Part shown: positions 1 to 4,408 of the stretch, one piece after another
Layout: every line of letters starts with the position of its first letter
How positions within the stretch are numbered: the stretch's first letter is position 1
NCBI GenBank assembly: GCA_030146615.1
Contig: JASLBL010000053.1
Location: 1-5,207, forward strand
Direction of reading: 5' to 3'
Length of the DNA stretch: 5,207 bases
DNA from: Actinomycetes bacterium
GTDB lineage: Bacteria > Actinomycetota > CALGFH01
Notes under the pieces: model-generated
What the model was told of the DNA's origin: nothing
Seen by the model: the letters and a program-made list of their open reading frames with translations, nothing else
The model's database searches: none
Translations under genes and position numbers: made by a program

Positions 1-216
1 CTGCTGCGCGCCAACGGCGCCCCCACCGACATGGCTCGTGCCCTGTATGCCTACAACCCGAGCCGCCGCTATGTGCGGGCGGTCAGTGCCTACGCCGGCC
101 AGCTCCGCGCCAACCCGCGGGCGTTCTTCGGCTACTACCACTGGCAGGTCTTCTACGGCGACACCCTCCTTCCCGAGGGCTACCCGGCCCGGCCGCCCAT
201 TCCAGCCCCTGGCTGA
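1..216 (+). CDS. Lytic murein transglycosylase, C-terminal end (5' end outside window)
   Basis: The frame is open from base 1 and ends at TGA 214-216, leaving 71 residues of a C-terminus. Seen in sequence: an aromatic-rich tail with ANGAPTDMARALYAYNPS, then RYVRAVSAYAGQLRANP and FFGYYHWQVFYGDTLLPEGYP. This arrangement (an 'ALYAYNPS..YV..V..YA' helix followed by a YY.WQV.Y segment) is the usual end of actinobacterial lytic transglycosylases of the SLT/MltB-like type, exported enzymes that cleave the MurNAc-GlcNAc bond of peptidoglycan to give 1,6-anhydro ends. The catalytic glutamate and the signal peptide would be upstream, outside the window, so activity cannot be judged. GC-rich third positions are kept to the stop. 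It converges with the oxygenase gene on the other strand. The family call rests on remembered family pattern, not on a search. Confidence 0.72.
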   Translation: MLRANGAPTDMARALYAYNPSRRYVRAVSAYAGQLRANPRAFFGYYHWQVFYGDTLLPEGYPARPPIPAPG

Positions 217-408
217 TGGCCCCGTTGGCACCGCCGGTCTGGACCACGAGCAGACGAGCACGACCCTGCACCGCTCCTCCTCGTTGGCGGGGTCGAACAG
301 GCCGCTGCGCCAGCCGTCCGGGTGAGCTAGCAGGTCAGCCTCGCGCAGGTAGAGGACGCGCGGGTGGTCGAGCAATGTGCTGGCCGCGGGGACGCTGACG
401 CTGCTCAT
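1..408 (-). CDS. Uncharacterised minus-strand reading frame, possibly a gene remnant
   Basis: An ATG at 408 (minus) opens a frame with no stop through to base 1, so at least 136 codons. I do not recognise the product. The first 46 or so codons (408 to about 271) look coding: almost every third base is G or C and the peptide is balanced (it contains LLDHPRVLYLREADLLAHP and GWRSGLFDPANEEER). Beyond about 240 third-position bias fades and the frame runs antisense to the end of the transglycosylase gene, where an open antisense frame is expected in GC-rich DNA. There is no Shine-Dalgarno sequence before the ATG, which sits directly against the hairpin at 411-436. It could be a short 5' remnant of a lost gene, a real gene overlapping its neighbour, or chance. 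It lies downstream of, and codirectional with, the oxygenase gene. Confidence 0.22.
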   Translation of the reverse strand, partial: MSSVSVPAASTLLDHPRVLYLREADLLAHPDGWRSGLFDPANEEERCRVVLVCSWSRPAVPTGPSARGWNGRPGRVALGKEGVAVEDLPVVVAEERPRVGAELAGVGTDRPHIAAARVVGIQGTSHVGGGAVGAQQ

Positions 409-410
409 AG

Positions 411-436
411 GGCGCCGGCCACCAAGGGCCGGCGCC
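411..436 (-). terminator. Strong GC hairpin after the oxygenase gene
   Basis: A perfect 10-bp inverted repeat, GGCGCCGGCC at 411-420 and GGCCGGCGCC at 427-436, encloses a 6-base loop. It lies about 40 bases past the oxygenase stop codon. There is no T-tract on either strand, which is common for actinobacterial terminators, so the role as a terminator is inferred from position and stability. Because it is symmetric it could also serve the plus-strand transglycosylase transcript, about 195 bases after that gene's stop. Confidence 0.5.
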
Positions 437-455
437 GCGTGGCATGTCGGGGTGT

Positions 456-473
456 CGCCGTAGGGGCACGGCG
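456..473 (-). terminator. Small hairpin just past the oxygenase stop codon
   Basis: CGCCGT (456-461) pairs with ACGGCG (468-473) across the 6-base loop AGGGGC. It begins two bases after the TAG at 475-477. With the larger hairpin at 411-436 it forms a tandem pair of stem-loops behind the gene. No T-run is present. A transcript 3'-end or stability role is likely but unproven. Confidence 0.35.
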
Positions 474-474
474 C

Positions 475-1485
475 CTACTCCGGGCGGGGTGCCTCCTCCC
501 CGAACAGGAACGACAACAGCACGAAGCGCCGCCCGGCGGTCACGTCCAGGACCTCGTGCAGGTGTGAGCAGCTGAACAGCAGCGCAGCGCCGGCAGCCGG
601 CCGGTACAGCTCGGGCCCGTACTCGGGGAAGCGCAGCTGACCGCCCTGGTAGCCGTCGTTGAGGTTGAGGGTGAGCGCGAACCGACGGTGCGCGGTCGCG
701 CGGCTGAGGTTGTCGCGGTGGGCGCTGAAGAACCCGCGGTCGGACGCCTGGTAGCAACCGATCTTGAAGCCCTCGAAACGGCTCGCCCGGTAGGCGAACG
801 CCTTCGACAGCTCGGGCATGACCCGACGACCGATCGTGGCGGCCAGCTCGCGGCTGCGCTGCGGATCCCGCACGACGTGGTCGCGGCGGCGCTTCAGCTG
901 CGCGTTGAGCTGCTCAGTGTGCCCACCGCCCGTCGAGGACTCCACGCCGGTCTCGCTGTGGCCCTCCTGCTCCCACACGGCGATGAGCTCGGCGCACTGC
1001 TCCGGGTCGAGCACGTCCGGCACGACCAGCAATGGCGCCTGGATGCTGATCTCCCGCGGCCGCCGGTCGTCCCAGACCAGCTCGGCGACCAACTCGGCGA
1101 CGTCAGCGGCGACGCGGGCGCCGTCTTCCAACGGCAGCGTCGCACGGACCCGCAGGTTGGGATCAAGCAGGAACGCGGTCGGGGCGCCCCCGGTGCGGTA
1201 GGCGGCAACGGCACGACCGTCGGCGTCCTGGAGCAACGGGAACGGCAGGTCGTGGCCGGCCAGGGCGGGCGGGCCGACGACATGGACGGTCAGGGCCGCG
1301 TCGCCGATGGCCGTCAACCCCTCGGCGAGCGCGTCCAGCCGTGCCACGCACGCCTCGTCGGCCAGCACCAGCAGCGCCGGCCGGCCGCCCGCCTGGGCGT
1401 AGTAGCGCGTCGGCGTCCCATCCCTGGAGGCCAGCACCATGTCGGGCGCACGCTCGCCCCGCCCGAGGCCGGCCGCGGCCGTCAT
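475..1485 (-). CDS. Fusion protein: peroxiredoxin-like domain plus prolyl-4-hydroxylase-type 2OG-Fe(II) oxygenase
   Basis: A 336-residue protein from ATG 1485 to TAG 475-477. Residues about 8-138 resemble a thioredoxin-fold redoxin (GERAPDMVLASRDG near the N-terminus, FPLLQDADGRAVAAYR at 82-97, then GGAPTAFLLDPNLRVRATL). The usual peroxidatic TxxC motif is degenerate: only Cys46 in LADEAC is near that position, without the Thr/Pro. Residues about 150-330 are a P4H-like double-stranded beta-helix: H256-x-D258 and H310 fit the iron-binding triad, and R320, ten residues after H310, fits the 2-oxoglutarate-binding Arg/Lys. Such enzymes hydroxylate protein or small-molecule substrates using O2 and 2-oxoglutarate; the substrate here is unknown. 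No signal peptide is visible, so it is probably cytoplasmic. A TTG at 1548 extends the frame by 21 codons, but those codons contain the promoter and have AT-rich third positions, so ATG 1485 is preferred although its Shine-Dalgarno is weak. It is transcribed divergently from the Lrp-like gene. Confidence 0.85.
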   Translation of the reverse strand: MTAAAGLGRGERAPDMVLASRDGTPTRYYAQAGGRPALLVLADEACVARLDALAEGLTAIGDAALTVHVVGPPALAGHDLPFPLLQDADGRAVAAYRTGGAPTAFLLDPNLRVRATLPLEDGARVAADVAELVAELVWDDRRPREISIQAPLLVVPDVLDPEQCAELIAVWEQEGHSETGVESSTGGGHTEQLNAQLKRRRDHVVRDPQRSRELAATIGRRVMPELSKAFAYRASRFEGFKIGCYQASDRGFFSAHRDNLSRATAHRRFALTLNLNDGYQGGQLRFPEYGPELYRPAAGAALLFSCSHLHEVLDVTAGRRFVLLSFLFGEEAPRPE

Positions 1486-1519
1486 GCCAACACCGCTGGG
1501 AACCCCACCATCGGTCGGC

Positions 1520-1548
1520 AGCATAACCAACCAGTCAGACCCACTCAA
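1520..1548 (-). promoter_or_regulatory. Sigma-70-type promoter for the oxygenase gene
   Basis: On the minus strand TTGAGT (1548-1543, -35) is followed after exactly 17 bases by TATGCT (1525-1520, -10). Four of six bases match the -35 consensus and four of six the -10. A start near 1513 would leave a leader of about 28 bases before the ATG at 1485. This supports ATG 1485 over the upstream TTG at 1548, which lies inside the -35 box. Confidence 0.55.
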
Positions 1549-1648
1549 TGTTCGGGAGCTACGTCATCGACAGCTCGGGCTTTCCTGGGCATCATCGACC
1601 GCCCGGGGAGCCATCTGCCAGGTCAGGGCGATGGCACGGTCTGACGCC

Positions 1649-1656
1649 AAGGAGGT
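1649..1656 (+). promoter_or_regulatory. Shine-Dalgarno that fixes the start of the Lrp-like gene
   Basis: AAGGAGGT lies 7 bases before ATG 1664 and is a near-perfect anti-16S match. It settles the start within a frame that is open from 1439. It sits in the loop of a weak 5-bp hairpin (CTGAC 1641-1645 with GTCAG 1655-1659, the last bases overlapping the SD), which might modestly affect translation. Confidence 0.8.
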
Positions 1657-1663
1657 CAGCGCG

Positions 1664-1897
1664 ATGCTGAGCGCCTATGTGCTCATCCAGTCCGGGGTCG
1701 GCAAGGTCGCCCATGTCGCCCAGGCGCTCAGCGACCTGGATGGTGTGCAGTTGGCCGAGGACCTCGCCGGCCCCTACGACGTCATCGCCAGGCTGCAGGC
1801 GCCCGGTCTGGATCAGCTGGGCCGGCTGGTGGTCGCCCGCATCCAGGTCGTGGACGGCGCCACCCGCACCCTGACCTGCACAGTGCTCCATCAGTAG
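1664..1897 (+). CDS. Free-standing Lrp/AsnC ligand-binding (RAM) domain protein
   Basis: A 77-residue protein from ATG 1664 to TAG 1895-1897. The whole length fits the beta-alpha-beta-beta-alpha-beta ligand-binding/oligomerisation domain of Lrp/AsnC regulators: AYVLIQSGVGKVAHVAQALS (strand 1, helix 1), then VQLAEDLAGPYDVIARLQA with the typical GPYDV turn, helix LDQLGRLVVARIQ, and the end strand TRTLTCTVLHQ. There is no DNA-binding helix-turn-helix. The length matches known stand-alone members of this family, so it is not a truncation. Stand-alone RAM proteins form dimers or higher oligomers that bind amino acids or other small molecules and may modulate full-length Lrp proteins; the ligand here is unknown. 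It is divergent from the oxygenase gene across about 180 bases. Its stop lies about 36 bases from the tRNA fragment, so it is the last ordinary chromosomal gene before the accessory-looking segment. Confidence 0.85.
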   Translation: MLSAYVLIQSGVGKVAHVAQALSDLDGVQLAEDLAGPYDVIARLQAPGLDQLGRLVVARIQVVDGATRTLTCTVLHQ

Positions 1898-1933
1898 GCC
1901 GCGTGATCCGCCACCGCCGCCCCGCATTGTGCC

Positions 1934-1978
1934 TGGTGGAGCTGTGGGGATTTGAACCCCTGACCCCTTGCATGTCAT
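1934..1978 (-). other. 3' half of a tRNA gene (anticodon loop to CCA), displaced att-site fragment
   Basis: Read on the minus strand, 1978 to 1934 gives an anticodon-type loop ATGACAT (U33 and purine 37 in place, anticodon GAC), the 3' anticodon stem GCAAG, a variable region GGGTC, a T-arm AGGGG-TTCAAAT-CCCCA, the acceptor strand CAGCTCC, discriminator A and an encoded CCA. The 5' half is missing: the bases beyond 1978 show no D-arm and no GGAGCTG acceptor partner. GAC would read valine, but the 3' body is very close to alanine tRNA (GGC type), so the isotype is open. Pair 49-65 is an A-A mismatch, consistent with decay. A tRNA 3' end without its 5' half is the classic mark left when an element integrates into a tRNA gene. 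By orientation the intact, reconstituted tRNA should lie at higher coordinates. Confidence 0.7.
1961..1978. repeat. 18-bp direct repeat, copy 1 (putative attachment core)
   Basis: TGACCCCTTGCATGTCAT, identical to 2866-2883. This copy is part of the tRNA 3' half and covers the anticodon loop, 3' anticodon stem and variable region. The two copies are 905 bases apart and flank sodC. Identity stops at both ends (C before and A after here; T before and G after in copy 2). Confidence 0.8.
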
Positions 1979-2101
1979 ATACGGACCTGCGGGCCTAGGA
2001 CGGCCGACTATGGCTGTCGACCTGCGGTTGTGATTGCCCGTTGGGCGCCGTGGTTGACTGCTGTTGACCGCTGGCTCGCGCCCCCACGACGGCCCCGGCG
2101 C

Positions 2102-2713
2102 TCAACCTCGCTTGACCACACCGCAGGCGAGCCGATCGCCAGCGTTGCCGGTGGCCAGCGTCTTCTCCCGTGCGGCCGGGCTATTAGCCGTGTACTGGTC
2201 CGGCGCGGTACCAAGCGGGATGTTGTCGTAGTTGTCGGGCAGGGCGTGCACGATCACCGCCCGACCGGCCAGCCGGCTGGGGCGGAGCCGATCGTCGCTG
2301 AAGCTCGCCTCGGCCCGTCCGTCCCGGCCGACCAGCAGGACCGGCATGTCACCAGTGTGATCGGGGTGGTTCTGCCCGGCCGCCTTAAGATGGCCGTCGG
2401 CCGAGACAAACCAGGTGGAGGGGGCCTGGGCTGGGTCGGCGATGCAGCCCTTACCGTTGGCGGGGTCGTCGTTGGCGTGGATGTGGAAGCCGTGGAAGCC
2501 GGGCGACTGGCCGGTCACCCAGGCACGCACGAGCACCTTGTCGCCCTGTTGCCGGAACTTCACGCGCCCGACCTCGTGGCCGGCGGCGTCCCGCAGCGTG
2601 GCCTGTGCCCTGCGGCCGTGGGCCTGCACCGCGGTGGTCAGCCCGCCGATGGCCACGGCCAGCAGCGCGACGCTGACGAGGATCGCGGCCCGCCGCATGT
2701 GACTCCGAAGCAT
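2102..2713 (-). CDS. sodC: Secreted Cu/Zn superoxide dismutase
   Basis: A 203-residue protein from ATG 2713 to TGA 2102-2104. It converts superoxide to O2 and H2O2 outside the membrane. A Sec signal peptide is clear: basic MRR at 6-8, a hydrophobic core to about 28, and AVQA before a likely cut at 31/32. There is no lipobox cysteine, so it is predicted to be released or wall-associated rather than a lipoprotein. Copper ligands are H77 and H79 (HGFHIH), H108 and H156 (VIVHA). H108, H116, H119 and D122 are zinc-ligand candidates. C90 and C197 should form the conserved disulfide, and GNAGDRLACGVV gives the family signature near the C-terminus. The H108-D122 loop is 14 residues instead of the usual 20, as I recall for mycobacterial SodC. 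GGAGGG at 2720-2725 lies 6 bases before the start; ATG 2698 (codon 6) is an alternative with GGAG four bases upstream. It stands alone between the two tRNA-derived repeats. Confidence 0.93.
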   Translation of the reverse strand: MLRSHMRRAAILVSVALLAVAIGGLTTAVQAHGRRAQATLRDAAGHEVGRVKFRQQGDKVLVRAWVTGQSPGFHGFHIHANDDPANGKGCIADPAQAPSTWFVSADGHLKAAGQNHPDHTGDMPVLLVGRDGRAEASFSDDRLRPSRLAGRAVIVHALPDNYDNIPLGTAPDQYTANSPAAREKTLATGNAGDRLACGVVKRG

Positions 2714-2731
2714 ACCAAGCCCTCCGAACGG

Positions 2732-2740
2732 TAGATAGCA
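2732..2740 (-). promoter_or_regulatory. Possible extended -10 promoter of sodC
   Basis: On the minus strand TGCTATCTA (2740-2732) fits an extended -10 element (TGnTATnnA), but no convincing -35 is seen 16-18 bases upstream. A start near 2725 would leave only about 12 bases before ATG 2713 and would suit ATG 2698 better. Weak evidence. Confidence 0.25.
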
Positions 2741-2865
2741 GACAAGCGCTTAGAATGAGCCCGATCCGTGCGCGATGCAATCGGCCACCAGCGCCCATGG
2801 CGCTCCGATCCCGCGCGACAGGGACCGGACCGACCGGCCGGGCACGGCAAGGCCGATCCTAGCCT

Positions 2866-2883
2866 TGACCCCTTGCATGTCAT
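2866..2883. repeat. 18-bp direct repeat, copy 2 (putative attachment core)
   Basis: An exact second copy of the tRNA-derived 18-mer, here without the T-arm or acceptor end. With the next three bases it forms the 13-bp near-perfect palindrome TGCATGTCATGCA (2874-2886; 6-bp arms around one base), a fit for the crossover site of a tyrosine recombinase. Bases beyond it do not match copy 1. Confidence 0.75.
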
Positions 2884-3225
2884 GCAGTTTCGGCCTCCTC
2901 CCCCATCCCAGGTCAGCGCCGTACGTCCAGCACATCGGCCTCCTTCGAGTGACCGTGATTGTCCGCTGGTGACCGCTGCTTATGGCACGCTGGTGGCACC
3001 GCCGGCGAGAACGACGATGCTCGCACCTGACGGCGATGGCTCCCAACTGAACCGGAGGGTGAGGCCCGTCCCCGGCGACCATTGCGTCGTTGCCGAGAGC
3101 CGAAGGGCTCGCGGCTGTGGAGAGTCTGGAAGTGCTTGCAGAAGGCACATCGCGGAGGCCAGCTTTGGTGCGATAGTGGCGTCGGTCGCTACCGGTCCTA
3201 GTCCTCGACCAGCGGCCTCCGTTGC
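2884..3225. other. Gene-free region with short spaced repeats beside the att core
   Basis: No frame on either strand looks coding; the long open frames here give arginine-, serine- and proline-rich peptides with no family pattern. What is visible: GTGACCG at 2949-2955 and again at 2969-2975 (20 bases apart), TGGCAC at 2983-2988 and 2994-2999 (11 bases apart, one helical turn), and the hairpin at 3092-3115. A related stretch, GTGATTG with nearby GTTGACTGCT/GTTGACCGCT tandem units (2030-2072), follows copy 1 of the 18-mer. These could be arm-type integrase sites; the function is inferred only from the position beside the core repeat. Confidence 0.35.
3092..3115 (-). terminator. Hairpin downstream of the flavoprotein remnant
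   Basis: GCCG-A-GAGCC (3092-3101) pairs with GGCTC-G-CGGC (3106-3115) around the loop GAAG, nine pairs with one A-G mismatch. It lies about 110 bases past the stop of the minus-strand flavoprotein remnant, with no T-tract. It may be that gene's terminator. Confidence 0.35.
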
Positions 3226-4229
3226 TCAGGCCGCGAGCGCCTCCAGCATCTGGCTGCGGGAGGGACCAGCCGGTCGGGGTGCGCCGCGGGACAGGTCGAG
3301 GGCCAGGGCATGCAGCTCCCGGTCCTGCTCCAGCCGATCAGGCCGGTCGAGCAGGTCGATGCGGCGGACCACCGCCCGCAGCAGGCGCGGGTCGGCCGGG
3401 GCCACCCGGTAGACCACCGAGCGCAGGAACAGGGCCATGCTGGCCGCCGGGTCGGTCACGTCGATTGGCTCCCCGCCCCACCAGCGGGCCCGGTCGCGGT
3501 CCTCCTCGTCGACGGCCCGATAGCGGTCCCGCAGGTCCTCACCCACCGTGGCATCAAAGCGCCTGGCTAGGTCGTGATGGTCGGCCGCGACGGCCAGCAG
3601 GTCGGCCAGGGTGAAGGCCTGGAGTAGCGCCATCGAGGCGCCGAAGGCAAACGACGGGTGGTGTGGCAGAGCGCGTCGCCGACCGGTTGCAGCCCGGGCG
3701 CGACCGGGCTGCCGCCAGGCAGGAAGTTCCTGACCGTGTTGGTCACTTGTCCGAACGGCAGCACTGGCGTAATTGGCAGGGCGGCGTCCGGGTCGATCCA
3801 GGCGGCGACGCCGGGCAGCAGCCTCGCCGCCCGCATATAAGCCTCCGGGTGCCGTAGGGTCCGGAATTCCCGGTCCCCGGGCGGCGCCATGAAGATCACG
3901 GCGAAGGTGCGGCTGTCGCCGACGAAGATGGCGTAGGCCACATAGCCGAGATCACCACGGGGGCCGGCCAGCACCGACGCATAGGGCGGGTCGGCCACGC
4001 CGTCACGGCGCTGGAAGTGGCGACTGTAGTAGACGAGTCCACAGCCGGAGCTGCGCTCGGCGACCGGTCCCAGCCCGGCCTCCGCTAGCCAGGCCATCGT
4101 GCGGCTGCTGCGGCCGGAGGCGTCCACGACCAGGTCGGCGGCCAGCACCTCCCCGCCGGCCAGGACCACGCCCTCCACATGCGCGGGGCGGCCGCCCGAC
4201 AGGACCAGGCGACGCTGAAACGCGTGCTC
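3226..4229 (-). pseudogene. Flavin-dependent monooxygenase/oxidoreductase, 5'-truncated and frameshifted
   Basis: Two minus-strand frames join into one protein. The upstream frame (about 4229 to 3660) has LAADLVVDASGRSSRTMAWL, the DASGR segment of FAD-dependent hydroxylases, and a middle region with YVAYAIFVGDSRTFAVIF. It then reads LQPVGDALCHT, the second FAD-contact GD motif. Immediately after CHT the natural continuation (NPSFAFGASMALLQ) is found one frame over, continuing to TGA 3226-3228 and ending SQMLEALAA. One missing base near 3656-3662 explains the shift. Joined, about 330 residues remain. Family members are usually about 450 or more, and the N-terminal Rossmann part with GxGxxG is absent: the frame meets a stop at 4266-4268 and the bases beyond fit no flavoprotein frame. 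A GTG at 4178 opens the frame but is internal. The family uses FAD and NAD(P)H to hydroxylate or oxidise small molecules; the substrate is unknown. The missing part adjoins the IS110 element, suggesting truncation by it. Confidence 0.75.
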
Positions 4230-4408
4230 GCAGCAACAGTTCGTGGTGCCGGGAAGGCCCCCGCGTCAGTCTTATCAACGGGCTCACTCGCACCAGGGAG
4301 AGCCGAGCTTGGCCGGGCACGCCCGATTCTCATCCCTCGTGGCGGCCCCCGGCCATGCGGGTCTGAGTCGAAAATGCCGTGAGGCCAGGTGCCGCGCGGG
4401 TTGCATGG
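4230..4408 (-). other. Non-coding flank of the IS110 element, 3' side of the transposase
   Basis: About 180 bases between the transposase stop and the first recognisable flavoprotein codons. No coding frame is supported. The IS terminus should fall in this stretch, but I cannot fix its base because IS110 elements lack classical terminal inverted repeats and target duplications. Weak hairpins are visible: GGCTC (4281-4285) with GAGCC (4300-4304) around a 14-base loop, and a GGGC/GCCC pair near 4314-4324. Parts could belong to a guide (bridge) RNA if this is an IS1111-type element, or be simply the right end. Confidence 0.4.

Noticed and set aside
1486..1548. TTG start at 1548 (or ATG at 1524) for the oxygenase
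   Set aside because: The extra codons contain the -35 and -10 boxes, have AT-rich third positions and no Shine-Dalgarno; the conserved domain starts after the ATG at 1485.
688..1644. Long plus-strand open frame (318 codons) across the oxygenase gene
   Set aside because: It is antisense to the oxygenase, which has clear catalytic motifs; the peptide shows no family pattern and has unnatural arginine- and glycine-rich composition.
1934..2010. A complete tRNA gene on the minus strand
   Set aside because: No D-arm, 5' anticodon stem or 5' acceptor strand is found beyond 1978; only the 3' half is present.
2030..2734. Plus-strand open frame of 234 codons over sodC
   Set aside because: It is the antisense shadow of sodC, whose metal ligands, disulfide cysteines and signal peptide are unambiguous.
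2768..3412. Plus-strand frame of 214 codons spanning the gene-free region and the end of the flavoprotein
   Set aside because: Low-complexity arginine/serine/alanine peptide, no ribosome-binding site, and it overlaps the flavoprotein remnant antisense.
3567..4178. Intact flavoprotein starting at GTG 4178
   Set aside because: Homology extends upstream of this codon, the N-terminal FAD-binding part is missing, and the reading frame garbles after the GDALCHT motif.
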